Both the position numbers and the translations under genes were made by a program. A stretch of 37,067 nucleotides of DNA, from NCBI GenBank assembly GCA_905235565.1, contig CAJOLR010000014.1, positions 1 through 37,067 of the forward strand, written 5' to 3'. Shown here in pieces: positions 16,235 through 25,029 of this stretch; within the stretch, counting starts at the first letter, position 1, and the number at the start of each line of letters is the position of its first letter. The notes under the pieces are model-generated. The model was not told where the DNA came from, did no database searches, and saw nothing but the letters and a program-made list of their open reading frames with translations. The DNA comes from an uncultured Bacteroidaceae bacterium. GTDB taxonomy: Bacteria > Bacteroidota > Bacteroidia > Bacteroidales > Bacteroidaceae.

Positions 16235-18123
16235 TGTTGTGTGAATATTCTTCCGTCCCTCATCAGAATGTGTCCCTCACCAACCATATAATGGAGTACC
16301 AGGTCAATCTTTTTTCTGTCATAGGGCAGGGAATATACTTTCTGCGGGTTGTCCGGATTGGAGTGGAATGTATCCAGGACATCTCCCATTATTGTATCAC
16401 GTTCACCACGGGTGAGTTCGTTCTGTACCTTTTCCTGGCACAGGTCACAGCACAGACAGGGCCGTTTCTGATGCTCGCCGAAGTATTTTAGCAGCATTGC
16501 GCTGCGGCATCCTGTCTCGCGGGTTACATACTCCATCATGGCACCTATGCGCTCCTTGAACTCCTCCTTGCGCATACGGTAAACCTCAGGATCAAAGTTA
16601 AGCATTGCCGTATCTATACGCTCGCGGGTCCAGGTGATGACCGGAGTGCGTCTCTCCGGGACATAACGGACCACACCCTGACTCTGAAGGTTCATGAGTG
16701 TGGTATAGAGCTTGTCGCGGTCTATCCCTGCGCGTGAGCATATAAGATGCTCGTCTATATAAGCGTAGTCGGTGAATATGCCGCTGTAAAGGCGCAGTAT
16801 GATGTTCATCACCTCCTCGGTTACCCGGTCCTGATGCAAACGGTAAAGGTCATCACGTCCTGCGGTAAAGAGCAGCCGTGCGGAGTAATCCATCTCATCC
16901 ACATACTCTATGTACCCCATTCGGGTAAGAATGCGCAGCGCGCTGTCGGTAGGGATGACCGGCAGTGAGAAATGCTGGCAGAATTCACCCAGTGAGAATG
17001 CAAATGTGCAGCCTCGTCCGTCGCCCACAGCCATCTCGTGCCAATAGCCCAGTTTCTCATAGACATCACAAATGAACTCCTCCTTGGGGAAACTGTCGCT
17101 TATGCGCTTGCTCACTGTACGTTTGTCACCCGGGGAGTGCAGCAAAACCGCGTATGAACGCTGTCCGTCACGTCCGGCACGACCCGCCTCCTGAAAATAG
17201 GCCTCTATGGAACTGGGAATGTCCATATGTATGACGGTGCGTACATCGGGCTTGTCAATGCCCATTCCGAATGCATTTGTGGCCACAACCACGCGGTAAA
17301 TATCCTGTGTCCAGGCTTTCTGGCGCTCATCCTTGAGGGTGGGTTCCAGCCCGGCGTGATAAAATGTGGCGGGTATACCCTCGCTGTTAAGAAAGTCCGA
17401 TATCTCCTTGGTCTGTGCGCGGTTGCGTACATAGACTATGCCGGTGCCCGGCACGCAGTCCAGAATATGCTTGAGTTCCAAAAGTTTGTTCTCTGTCTTT
17501 CGGACCACATAAGCCAGGTTCTGGCGGAAGAAACTCATGCGTATGACATTCTTCTCCCTGAATCCCAGTTTGTCCTGAATGTCATCGGTCACCTGAGGCG
17601 TTGCGGTTGCGGTAAGCGCCAGTACCGGGACTCCCGGCAGGTCCTTGCGTATATCGGCTATGGTAAGATATGACGGACGGAAATCATAGCCCCACTGTGA
17701 TATGCAGTGTGACTCGTCAACGGTAAGCAGGCATATCCTGAGATGACGCAGTTTGGTGCGGAACAGGTCCGATGAAAGCCTCTCGGGCGATACGTAAAGG
17801 AACTTGTAACCGCCGAATATGCAGTTTTCCATGACCGCGATTATCTCCTCACGTTTCATTCCGGTGTGGATGGCGGCGGCTTTTATGCCGTGCTCGCGCA
17901 GATTGCGCACCTGGTCTTTCATGAGAGCTATGAGAGGAGTGATTACCAGACATACGCCATCCATAGCCAATGCCGGAACCTGGAAGGTTATGCTCTTTCC
18001 ACCGCCCGTAGGCATAAGGCCCAATGTGTCACGGCTGCTGCCGATACTCTCTATAATCTGTTCCTGAATGCCTCGGAAACTGTCGTAGCCCCAGTATTGC
18101 TTTAGTATCTCCAGGTAGGTCAT
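16231..18123 (-). CDS. recQ: ATP-dependent DNA helicase RecQ
   Basis: The 630-residue helicase carries motif I LMPTGGGKSITFQVP near residue 36, motif II TVDESHCISQWGYDFRPSY near 135, a VVATNAFGMGIDKPDVR stretch and the motif VI QEAGRAGRDGQ near 313-323. Zinc-binding cysteines follow (GCR, then CLCCDLC near residue 560), then a short RQC-like end. No HRDC domain is evident, making it a short RecQ. It unwinds DNA in recombination and repair and is encoded 9 bases after recJ, matching the RecQ-RecJ partnership in end processing. Confidence 0.95.
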   Translation of the reverse strand: MTYLEILKQYWGYDSFRGIQEQIIESIGSSRDTLGLMPTGGGKSITFQVPALAMDGVCLVITPLIALMKDQVRNLREHGIKAAAIHTGMKREEIIAVMENCIFGGYKFLYVSPERLSSDLFRTKLRHLRICLLTVDESHCISQWGYDFRPSYLTIADIRKDLPGVPVLALTATATPQVTDDIQDKLGFREKNVIRMSFFRQNLAYVVRKTENKLLELKHILDCVPGTGIVYVRNRAQTKEISDFLNSEGIPATFYHAGLEPTLKDERQKAWTQDIYRVVVATNAFGMGIDKPDVRTVIHMDIPSSIEAYFQEAGRAGRDGQRSYAVLLHSPGDKRTVSKRISDSFPKEEFICDVYEKLGYWHEMAVGDGRGCTFAFSLGEFCQHFSLPVIPTDSALRILTRMGYIEYVDEMDYSARLLFTAGRDDLYRLHQDRVTEEVMNIILRLYSGIFTDYAYIDEHLICSRAGIDRDKLYTTLMNLQSQGVVRYVPERRTPVITWTRERIDTAMLNFDPEVYRMRKEEFKERIGAMMEYVTRETGCRSAMLLKYFGEHQKRPCLCCDLCQEKVQNELTRGERDTIMGDVLDTFHSNPDNPQKVYSLPYDRKKIDLVLHYMVGEGHILMRDGRIFTQQ

Positions 18124-18132
18124 ATCGGCCTG

Positions 18133-19869
18133 TCAGGCTTTTTGTTGTTCAGGCATATTGGGCTTGATACTCTCAATCTGGAGCAGAACCTCACCCTGCT
18201 TGAAGTTGTTCTCCTCAATGGTATAGCAAATATCAAAAGACTTTTTGGTTTTGATATAGCTCACGTATGAACTCTGGCCGAACGCAATGCCGTTGAGCGG
18301 ATGGCCGCTCTTGCTGTCTATCAGTTCCAACTTGATGTGTTCATGGCCACGGCCCACTACCTTGCTCGTGCCATAGTCATAGACGTTGTGGGTACGGAAT
18401 ACAGGTTTGCTGTTGTCCGGGCCGAACGGCTGGAACTTCTTGAGGTCACGGAAGAATTTTGGAGTAATATCCTTGAAGTCAAGGTCGGCATTGATTTCAA
18501 TTGAGGCCTCTATCTGGTCCGGTTCAATGTGCTCTGAAACATACTCCTCAAAACGGCGCTTGAATTCCTCCACGTTCTCAACCTTGAGAGAAAGTCCGGC
18601 GGCATATGTGTGACCTCCGAAATTCTCAAGCAGGTCCTTGCAGCTCTCAATGGCCTTGTAGACATCAAAACCCGATACGGAACGTGCCGATCCGGTGGCA
18701 AGATTGCCGGTCTTGGTCAGTACTACGGCGGGTTTGTAGAATACCTCGGTCAGACGTGATGCCACTATGCCGATGACGCCTCGTTTCCAGTTCTCGTTGT
18801 AGAGTACTATGGCGTGGCGGTTCTCGCCGTCTTCCAGATTGGTGACAATCTCATTGGCCTCTTCGGTCATCTCCTTGTCATCCTTCTTGCGGTCATCATT
18901 CTCCTTGTCGATGTTCTCGGCAAGTTCAAGCGCGCGCCCAAAGTCTTTTTCAACCATCAGGTCCACGGCTTTCCTACCGCTGCTCATGCGTCCTGCGGCA
19001 TTCAGACGTGGTCCTATTTTGAATACTATATCATTGATATTCAGATTCTTGTCTGACAGCTTGCAAACCTGGATTATTGCCTTGAGTCCTGTGCAGGGAT
19101 TGCTGTTGAGCTGCTCCAGACCGTAATGAGTAAGCACACGGTTCTCGCCCATTATGGGAACTATGTCCGATGCGGTGCTCACTGCCACCAGGTCCAGACT
19201 GGGCTGAAGTTCGCTGAACGGAATGCCGTTGTCAATCGCGTAAGCCTGCATCAGCTTGAAACCTACTCCGCAGCCTGAAAGGTGCTTGAAGGGGTAGGTT
19301 GAGTCAAAACGCTTGGCATTCAGTATGGCAACTGCAGGAGGCAACTCGTCATCGGGAACATGGTGGTCACACACAATAAAGTCAATGCCTTTCTGCTTGG
19401 CATAGGCTATCTCCTGGATGGCCTTGATTCCGCAGTCCAGCACAATTACCAGTTTTACGCCTGTCTCATAGGCGTAATCCACACCTTGCTCCGACACCCC
19501 GTAACCCTCGTTGTAACGGTCCGGGATGTAGTAGTCCAGATTGTCGTAATCCCTTTTAAGGAAATTATACACCAACGCTACGGCTGTGGTGCCGTCAACG
19601 TCATAATCACCGTAAACCAGAATGCGCTCGCCGCGCTCAATGGCGCTGTTGATACGTGCTACAGCCTTGTCCATGTCGTCCATGAGCCAGGGATCAAGCA
19701 GCTCGTTCAGTTGCGGGTTAAAGAATTTCTGTACTTCGGTCTTGGTTTTTATACCCCTTTGTATCAGTAGCTTACAGAGTATGGGACTAATCCCGACAGC
19801 CTTTGATAGTTCATTGGCTGCCTCTGTCATCTCCTGGGTGGGGGGCTCGTAGTTCCATCTGAAGTTCAT
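18133..19869 (-). CDS. recJ: Single-strand-specific exonuclease RecJ
   Basis: The 578-residue protein has the DHH phosphoesterase signatures: VYGDYDVDGTTAVALVYNFL near residue 83, VLDCGIK, and VCDHHVPDD near 166. The DHHA1-like portion follows, with GGHTYAAGLSL near 413, and an OB-type C-terminal region. It degrades single-stranded DNA 5' to 3' in repair and recombination. It is the first gene of the minus-strand operon. The ATG at 19869 gives a normal N-terminus for the family. Confidence 0.95.
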   Translation of the reverse strand: MNFRWNYEPPTQEMTEAANELSKAVGISPILCKLLIQRGIKTKTEVQKFFNPQLNELLDPWLMDDMDKAVARINSAIERGERILVYGDYDVDGTTAVALVYNFLKRDYDNLDYYIPDRYNEGYGVSEQGVDYAYETGVKLVIVLDCGIKAIQEIAYAKQKGIDFIVCDHHVPDDELPPAVAILNAKRFDSTYPFKHLSGCGVGFKLMQAYAIDNGIPFSELQPSLDLVAVSTASDIVPIMGENRVLTHYGLEQLNSNPCTGLKAIIQVCKLSDKNLNINDIVFKIGPRLNAAGRMSSGRKAVDLMVEKDFGRALELAENIDKENDDRKKDDKEMTEEANEIVTNLEDGENRHAIVLYNENWKRGVIGIVASRLTEVFYKPAVVLTKTGNLATGSARSVSGFDVYKAIESCKDLLENFGGHTYAAGLSLKVENVEEFKRRFEEYVSEHIEPDQIEASIEINADLDFKDITPKFFRDLKKFQPFGPDNSKPVFRTHNVYDYGTSKVVGRGHEHIKLELIDSKSGHPLNGIAFGQSSYVSYIKTKKSFDICYTIEENNFKQGEVLLQIESIKPNMPEQQKA

Positions 19870-19913
19870 TATTTATGTTATTTTTTATTTTATCCATTTT
19901 GAGTATGTCGTGT

Positions 19914-19963
19914 GGTCTTGCCCTTTAATGGGCCGCAATGATGCGGATAGCGGTTGCAAGACC
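19914..19963 (-). promoter_or_regulatory. Structured leader of the recJ operon
   Basis: An 8-bp perfect inverted repeat (GGTCTTGC at 19914-19921, GCAAGACC at 19956-19963) encloses two smaller hairpins: GCCC/GGGC (19920-19933) and CCGCA/TGCGG with a 4-base loop (19933-19946). It falls inside the predicted 5' untranslated region of recJ. No known riboswitch class was recognised. Confidence 0.5.
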
Positions 19964-19979
19964 GGTTTGTTCCAAACTG

Positions 19980-20010
19980 CAAATATATGAAACCGCTCTC
20001 TTATTATCAA
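19980..20010 (-). promoter_or_regulatory. Promoter of the recJ operon
   Basis: The minus strand reads TTG (20010-20008), 20 bases, then TATATTTG (19987-19980), fitting the -33/-7 consensus of the Bacteroidota housekeeping sigma. Predicted transcription start is near 19973, giving a leader of about 100 bases. Confidence 0.65.
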
Positions 20011-20042
20011 TATTTCAATATCATTATTAGTTAGTATTTTTT

Positions 20043-20086
20043 AAAATAATAAAAGGCAGGAGTGCTTCAGAGAGAGCTCCTGCCTT
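20043..20086 (-). terminator. Intrinsic terminator after the cysteine peptidase gene
   Basis: A perfect 10-bp stem, AAGGCAGGAG (20053-20062) with CTCCTGCCTT (20077-20086), is followed on the minus strand by TTTTATTATTTT. It closes the peptidase transcript before the recJ promoter. Confidence 0.9.
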
Positions 20087-20111
20087 AAAGGACTTTTTAT
20101 TATCTGCCGGA

Positions 20112-21248
20112 TTATTTTATGCCCAGTTTCTTCTTTATGTCCTTGGGGAGAGCATCCTTATGGACCAGGATGTTCATGGTCTTGTAAGCCACGTATGCAT
20201 CGCTGGCGTACCAGATACCGTTGTTGCCGGCTGTGGTGTTCCATGAGTTCTTGACCATGAAATACTCCTTGCCGTTCTGGTCCTTTGCTATGCCGAATAT
20301 CTGCATGCCGTGGTCATCGGTGGTCTCCCAGTTGTCATAACCCTCCTGACGCAGTTCCTGGGTGATTACCTTCTCTTCGCCCGGCTCACGCAGTATCTTG
20401 TTCTCCTTGTCGTCATCGGACGGGATTACGCAGACGGCGGGCTTGGAACGGAGAAATCCGGTTTCGGAGACATCGGCACCCCATGCAAATGTGTAACCGG
20501 TCTTGATGGCATTGTGCATGACGGCCATGAATTCGTCAAGCGGCAGGTTGTAGGAGAGACCCCAGCGCCAGTTGTCCTGGATCTCTATGACAAACTGCTC
20601 ATAGAAAGGATGATGAGTGTAGGATGTGAGGGATACGTAGTCATCCATGTTCAGACCTAATGACTCAGCGTATGACCGGGGGGTGTATTCCTTGCCGTTG
20701 TAGGTGAATTTCTCGGGGCACTCGCCTATATAGGCATCATAAATGCCGGAAAAACCTTTCTGCCATACATCGGACAGCTTCTTGATGTTGCCCTTGGCCA
20801 ACGCATTCACGTATGCGGTGGCGACAGCGGTCAGCTCGGTGTGGTTGATACGGTCGCTTTTGTACATGATGCCGGGCATAACCTCCTGCGGAACCATTCC
20901 GTAGTTCTTCCAGCAGTAAACTACATCATAGAAACTGCCGCCCTGTGCAAACTCTATGTCGCCGTGCAGACGTACGGCTGCCTTGGCGCGGTCCTCCATG
21001 GTCTTGTGTACAACGAACATCTCGGCCAGGTCATGCTCGCCCTTGCCCAGACGGAGCAACTCTGACTCAAAGAATCCTATAGATGAGAATGACCAGCATG
21101 TTCCGGAATTGGCCTGATCCTTGACCGATGTGATGCCCAGTGAGTCAACTGTAGTGAAAACGTAGCCCTTGGGCGCCTCATTCTTTTCCTGTGCAGATAC
21201 ACCTGCGCATACAAGTGCTAATGATGCGATAATGAATATTCTTTTCAT
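20112..21248 (-). CDS. Exported C1-family cysteine peptidase, aminopeptidase C-like
   Basis: The 378-residue protein has a cleavable signal peptide ending near AGVSAQ (residue 20). The catalytic cysteine lies in QANSGTCWSFSS near residues 45-56, with the oxyanion glutamine just before it. The histidine is in DDHGMQIFGIA near residue 317 and the asparagine in MVKNSWNT near 335. This is the bleomycin hydrolase/PepC branch of papain-like enzymes, but exported rather than cytoplasmic, as commonly seen in Bacteroidales. It is monocistronic, with its own promoter and terminator. It probably trims peptides in the periplasm. Confidence 0.92.
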   Translation of the reverse strand: MKRIFIIASLALVCAGVSAQEKNEAPKGYVFTTVDSLGITSVKDQANSGTCWSFSSIGFFESELLRLGKGEHDLAEMFVVHKTMEDRAKAAVRLHGDIEFAQGGSFYDVVYCWKNYGMVPQEVMPGIMYKSDRINHTELTAVATAYVNALAKGNIKKLSDVWQKGFSGIYDAYIGECPEKFTYNGKEYTPRSYAESLGLNMDDYVSLTSYTHHPFYEQFVIEIQDNWRWGLSYNLPLDEFMAVMHNAIKTGYTFAWGADVSETGFLRSKPAVCVIPSDDDKENKILREPGEEKVITQELRQEGYDNWETTDDHGMQIFGIAKDQNGKEYFMVKNSWNTTAGNNGIWYASDAYVAYKTMNILVHKDALPKDIKKKLGIK

Positions 21249-21282
21249 ACTTATAAATGATGATTTTTGATTTTCGTGATGC

Positions 21283-21313
21283 CAAATTTATTCTTTTTGC
21301 CCCACTTGGCAAA
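21283..21313 (-). promoter_or_regulatory. Promoter of the cysteine peptidase gene
   Basis: The minus strand reads TTTG (21313-21310), 19 bases, TAAATTTG (21290-21283), an excellent match to the -33/-7 consensus. The leader would be about 30 bases. Confidence 0.75.
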
Positions 21314-21360
21314 GCTTATAGGCCGAAAAACGCTATATTCGCGGGATAATACGAGAACAG

Positions 21361-22464
21361 ATGCTTTATACCTCATATAGTGACAGGAATATTCTGACAA
21401 GAACCGGCAGGTGGATACCGGATGGCACACCCGATTGCGCCGAATCTTTTACAATTCTGTCCCTTACGGATACGCTCATGCAGTTTGACAGGCAGCTGGA
21501 AGTGCTTTCGGATAATCTCAAGAAAGTGATTGAGGATGGTGGAACTCCTGTCCTGATGCGCTTCTTTCTGAGTGATCCAGCCAATCAGACGGAGGCTCTG
21601 CGTGAAAGTATTGTCTATGACTGCCCGGTATCAGTCATCGGCCAGGCTCCGCTTAACGGGACCAAGATAGCCGCGATGGTGTGGTGCCGCCAGAGCGCCG
21701 CAATCTGCCGCGTAGGGGACCGTATGCATAAGGTTACCGGAAGGGGCATAGATGAGTATTGGTTCACTGGTGGTCTTTCAGACAGCGAAGGTTCATACAA
21801 TCAGACTGTCACACTGCTTGATGAGCTCAGCAGCGGGCTGGAATCACAGGGGCTCACACTGCGGGACCACTGTATGCGCACCTGGCTCTTTGTCCAGAAC
21901 ATAGATGTCAATTACAAGGGTGTGGTGGATGGCCGCAATACCGTTTTTGACCGTCACGGACTTACTCCCGATACTCACTTCATCGCCAGCACCGGCATAG
22001 AGGGACTCACATCCGATTGCCGGAACAAGGTCATGCTTGATGCCGTGGCTGTCAAGGGACCTGGCATTCTGGTAAAATATCTTCACGGTGACAGCCACTT
22101 GAACCGTACGTCGGAGTATAGTGTAAGGTTTGAGCGCGGAACTATGGTTGAGTATCCGGACCGCAGGCACGTTTATATATCAGGTACTGCAAGCATCGAC
22201 AATAAAGGTCAGATTCTCTTTGAGAAAGACATTGTGAACCAGACCAACCGCATGATTGAGAATGTGGGTGTGCTGCTGGAGGAAGCCGGATGCGGATTCG
22301 CTCAGGTGGGCGCAATGACAGTATATCTGCGGGATATTGCGGATTATGCTGCTGTTAAGAAAATATTTGACATTAGTTTTCCTGATTGCCCCCGTATCAT
22401 AGTGCAGGCTCCTGTCTGTCGTCCGGGTTGGCTGGTGGAGATGGAGTGCATAGCGATTTACTGA
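21361..22464 (+). CDS. Tandem Rid/YjgF-domain protein, chorismatase-like
   Basis: This 367-residue protein has a C-terminal half resembling YjgF/YER057c/UK114 (Rid) proteins: VYISGTASIDNKGQILFEKD near residue 262 and a closing RPGWLVEMECIAIY. The N-terminal half (residues about 1-200) is consistent with a degenerate second Rid fold, and VDGRNTVFDRHGLTPDTHFIASTGIEG near 190 recalls the FkbO/Hyg5 chorismatase layout of two Rid-like domains. Substrate is unknown; deaminase of reactive enamines or a chorismate-type hydrolase are both possible. It is 4 bases upstream of the asparaginase gene, so they are probably cotranscribed. An imperfect TATATTCG box lies at 21334. Confidence 0.65.
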   Translation: MLYTSYSDRNILTRTGRWIPDGTPDCAESFTILSLTDTLMQFDRQLEVLSDNLKKVIEDGGTPVLMRFFLSDPANQTEALRESIVYDCPVSVIGQAPLNGTKIAAMVWCRQSAAICRVGDRMHKVTGRGIDEYWFTGGLSDSEGSYNQTVTLLDELSSGLESQGLTLRDHCMRTWLFVQNIDVNYKGVVDGRNTVFDRHGLTPDTHFIASTGIEGLTSDCRNKVMLDAVAVKGPGILVKYLHGDSHLNRTSEYSVRFERGTMVEYPDRRHVYISGTASIDNKGQILFEKDIVNQTNRMIENVGVLLEEAGCGFAQVGAMTVYLRDIADYAAVKKIFDISFPDCPRIIVQAPVCRPGWLVEMECIAIY

Positions 22465-22468
22465 TATT

Positions 22469-23497
22469 ATGCTGGACAAAGGCTCATCGGTACTGCTCAT
22501 ATACACCGGCGGAACCATCGGAATGAAAGAGGATGGCCGCGGTGCCCTGACTCCGTTTGATTTTGACGGACTGATGGAGTTCGTGCCCGAACTGGGCAGG
22601 TTCACCTGTAGGATTGACCATTATTCGTTTTCGCCTCTGATTGACTCGTCGGACGTGGAGCCGTCGCTTTGGGTGCGTCTGGCCGAGATAATCCGTGACC
22701 GCTACGATGATTATGACGGATTCGTGATCCTGCACGGAACCGATACTATGGCTTATTCGGCATCTGCCCTGAGTTTTATGCTGGATAACCTTTCCAAACC
22801 TGTAATCTTTACCGGAAGCCAATTGCCAGTGGGTCGCCCGCGCACCGACGGCAAGGAGAACCTGATTTCATCGGTCGAGATTGCCGTAGCCAGGAATCCT
22901 GATGGCGGCGCCGTAGTTCCGGAGGTCTGCATATTCTTCAACTCCCAGCTGCTGCGCGGCAATCGCAGCACCAAGGCTGATTCCACATCGTTCCATGCGT
23001 TCCGGTCGCCCAACTATCCGCCGCTGGCTACGGCAGGAATAGATATCCTCTACAACGACAAGCATATAATGCGTCCAGCATCGGAGGCGTTCTGCATAAA
23101 TACCTCTCTCGATACCCGCGTATCTATATTAAAGGTGCATCCCGGAATCACTCCCCAGGTGGTGCGTGACATCCTGCTTGGTTCCGATACCCGTGCGGTC
23201 ATTATTGAGACCTACGGCTCAGGCAACGCCATATCAAAGGACTGGTTCGTGGATATAGTGAGAGAGTCATCGGCTATGGGTAAGATTCTGCTCAACGTTA
23301 CCCAATGTCTGGCCGGAACGGTCAATATGGACCTGTACACTACAGGCCGCGCCCTGCGTGACGCTGGCGTGGTATCAGGCCGTGACCTCACAACCGAGGC
23401 CGCTCTGGCCAAACTCTTCTGTCTTATGGGCTCAACGCCCGATAACGCTGAGGTCAAGCGACGCCTTGCGCTCAATCTCCGTGGCGAGATTTCCTGA
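22469..23497 (+). CDS. ansA: L-asparaginase, type I
   Basis: The 342-residue enzyme hydrolyses asparagine to aspartate and ammonia. The two threonine motifs are visible: LIYTGGTIGMKE (residues about 10-20) and ILHGTDTMAYSASAL near residue 88, with a family-typical GSQLPVGRPRTDGKENLISS after them. No signal peptide is present, fitting the cytoplasmic type I enzyme. It follows the Rid-domain gene by 4 bases; one product releases ammonia and the other family often handles imine or enamine intermediates, so linked nitrogen metabolism is plausible. Confidence 0.93.
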   Translation: MLDKGSSVLLIYTGGTIGMKEDGRGALTPFDFDGLMEFVPELGRFTCRIDHYSFSPLIDSSDVEPSLWVRLAEIIRDRYDDYDGFVILHGTDTMAYSASALSFMLDNLSKPVIFTGSQLPVGRPRTDGKENLISSVEIAVARNPDGGAVVPEVCIFFNSQLLRGNRSTKADSTSFHAFRSPNYPPLATAGIDILYNDKHIMRPASEAFCINTSLDTRVSILKVHPGITPQVVRDILLGSDTRAVIIETYGSGNAISKDWFVDIVRESSAMGKILLNVTQCLAGTVNMDLYTTGRALRDAGVVSGRDLTTEAALAKLFCLMGSTPDNAEVKRRLALNLRGEIS

Positions 23498-23510
23498 AAT
23501 AGTACAATTG

Positions 23511-23577
23511 GGGACTGTCTTTTAGTCGCTTCGCTTTGTAAAAGCGTCCCTTCGGGCCGGGCGCCCCTTTTGTATCA
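23511..23577. terminator. Hairpin cluster between convergent ansA and epimerase genes
   Basis: A hairpin spans 23511-23550: GGGAC pairs with GTCCC and CTTTTA with TAAAAG. A GC-rich hairpin (GGGC/GCCC) follows at about 23555-23568 and ends in TTTT on the plus strand. It probably terminates ansA. The preceding GTACAATTGGGGAC weakly resembles the inner repeat of the element at 853-1140. Confidence 0.5.
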
Positions 23578-24612
23578 TTTTAGCGGATTAAGGTCTGATT
23601 TGAACCACTCTATGAATTTAGTGATACCGTCGTGCAGGCTGGTGCCGGGTTTGTAGCCGCACTCCTTTTCCAGTTTGGAGGTATCGGCATAGGTCTTGAG
23701 GACATCGCCCTGCTGCATGGGCAGGAATATCTTGTTGGCCTCTACGCCCAGGGTGCTCTCAATCTCGTTGATGAAATCCATCAGCTGCACGGGCTGTGAG
23801 CAACCTATATTATATACCTTCCATGGAACGTTGTTCGGACATTGCTCTGCTGCGGGCTGATGGTCAATAACCTGGATTGTGCCCTCCACTATATCATCTA
23901 TATAGGTAAAGTCACGGCTCAGGTTGCCGTTGTTGAACACCTTGATAGGTTCACCCTTGCTGATGGCTGTGGCAAACAGCATGGGCGCCATGTCAGGGCG
24001 GCCCCAGGGACCATATACGGTAAAGAACCTCAGGCCGGTGGTGGGCAGGCCGTACAGCTTGCTGTAGGAGTGGGCCATAAGCTCGTTGGCCTTCTTGGTG
24101 GCAGCGTACAGGCTCACGGGGTTGTCTACGCGGTCATCCTCACTGAACGGAACCTTGTCATTCATTCCATAGACCGATGATGACGATGCATATACCAGAT
24201 ACTTGACATCGTTGTGGCGGCAGCACTCCAGCACATTCATGAATCCTACCAGGTTGCTGTCCAGATAGGCGTAAGGGTTGGTGATGGAGTATCGGACTCC
24301 GGCCTGTGCGGCCAGGTTCACTACTACATCAAACTTTTCCTGATTGAATAACTCCGCCATCTGCCCGCGGTCGGCCAGATCCATCTTTATAAAGCGGTAG
24401 TTGGGGAACAGGGTGCTCTCACGGACGGAGCCGTCAATGTACCGGCCGCTATGGGAGTGTATTCCGCACTGCTCCAGACGTCCTAATTTAAGGCGCACAT
24501 CATAATAATCGTTGATATTGTCCAGTCCCACTACCTCATCACCGCGCTGAGCCAGCCGGTAAGCCAGTTTTGAGCCGATGAATCCGGCTGCTCCCGTTAC
24601 AAGTATCTTCAT
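23575..24612 (-). CDS. NAD-dependent epimerase, UDP-glucuronate 4-epimerase family
   Basis: This 345-residue extended short-chain dehydrogenase has the NAD motif GAAGFIG at residues 7-13, the catalytic serine region YASSSSVYG near 140 and the YAATKK catalytic tyrosine-lysine motif near 168. NINDYYDVRLK after the first strand and RFFTVYGPWGRPDMAP are hallmarks of the UDP-glucuronate 4-epimerase (CapI-like) branch, which makes UDP-galacturonate for surface polysaccharides. No polysaccharide genes are adjacent; it stands alone with its own promoter. Confidence 0.9.
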   Translation of the reverse strand: MKILVTGAAGFIGSKLAYRLAQRGDEVVGLDNINDYYDVRLKLGRLEQCGIHSHSGRYIDGSVRESTLFPNYRFIKMDLADRGQMAELFNQEKFDVVVNLAAQAGVRYSITNPYAYLDSNLVGFMNVLECCRHNDVKYLVYASSSSVYGMNDKVPFSEDDRVDNPVSLYAATKKANELMAHSYSKLYGLPTTGLRFFTVYGPWGRPDMAPMLFATAISKGEPIKVFNNGNLSRDFTYIDDIVEGTIQVIDHQPAAEQCPNNVPWKVYNIGCSQPVQLMDFINEIESTLGVEANKIFLPMQQGDVLKTYADTSKLEKECGYKPGTSLHDGITKFIEWFKSDLNPLK

Positions 24613-24630
24613 CCTTTTCTATATTTTGTG

Positions 24631-24638
24631 CAAAGATA
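24631..24638 (-). promoter_or_regulatory. -7 box for the epimerase gene
   Basis: The minus strand reads TATCTTTG, a perfect TAnnTTTG box 18 bases before the ATG. It forms the left end of the 81-bp tandem repeat; the other repeat copies carry a version one base shorter (TACTTTG). No clear -33 TTTG is present. Confidence 0.55.
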
Positions 24639-24906
24639 GTGCAAGCCGAGAGGAGAAAAAAGGAGTTCACTCATTTTTTATCCCGAGGCGCAGCCTATCT
24701 AAGACCGAAAGTCAAAGTAGTGCAAGCCGAGAGGAGAAAAAAGGAGTACACTCATTTTTTATCCCGAGGCGCAGCCTATCTAAGACCGAAGGACAAAGTA
24801 GTGCAAGCCGAGAGGAGAAAAAAGGAGTTCACTCATTTTTTATCCCGAGGCGCCGCCTATCTTCAAAGCGAAGCTTTAAAGTGGTGCAAGCCGAGAGGAG
24901 AAAAAA
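24639..24906. repeat. 81-bp tandem repeat, three copies plus a partial fourth
   Basis: Copies begin with GTGCAAGCCGAGAGGAG at 24639, 24720, 24801 and 24884, giving periods of 81, 81 and 83 bases. The first two copies are almost identical; the third diverges at its end and the fourth is cut off after about 23 bases. Each copy contains GGAGAAAAAAGG, a T-run and a GAGGCGC(A/C)GCCTATCT block. The period divisible by three leaves chance frames open on both strands; no start, homology or neighbour supports a protein. Confidence 0.9.
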
Positions 24907-24988
24907 GGCGGTACTATCCGGACCCTCCTGATAATAATCCAAGGAGCACAGAACTTTTGGGGTATCGGTATCGGAAACCATAGCCGCC
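24907..24988. repeat. Diverged copy of the palindromic repeat family
   Basis: GGCGG (24907-24911) and CTAT (24914-24917) pair with CCGCC (24984-24988) and ATAG (24980-24983). Inside lies a close copy (24946-24979) of the outer arm of the element at 853-1140, differing by one missing T and a few substitutions, and a GTACTATCC also found in that element. It appears to be a rearranged or decayed half element. Confidence 0.6.
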
Positions 24989-25029
24989 CGTGGCTCTGTG
25001 ACTTCTTTGAAGACAGGAATACAAAACAG

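Noticed and set aside
24639-24906. CRISPR array
   Set aside because: Copies are contiguous 81-bp tandem units with no unique spacers, and no cas gene is present.
24578-24983. Long open frames encoding a 27-residue repeated peptide across the tandem array
   Set aside because: An 81-base period keeps frames open automatically; two plus-strand frames are open at once, and there is no promoter, start context or homology. Treated as non-coding repeat.
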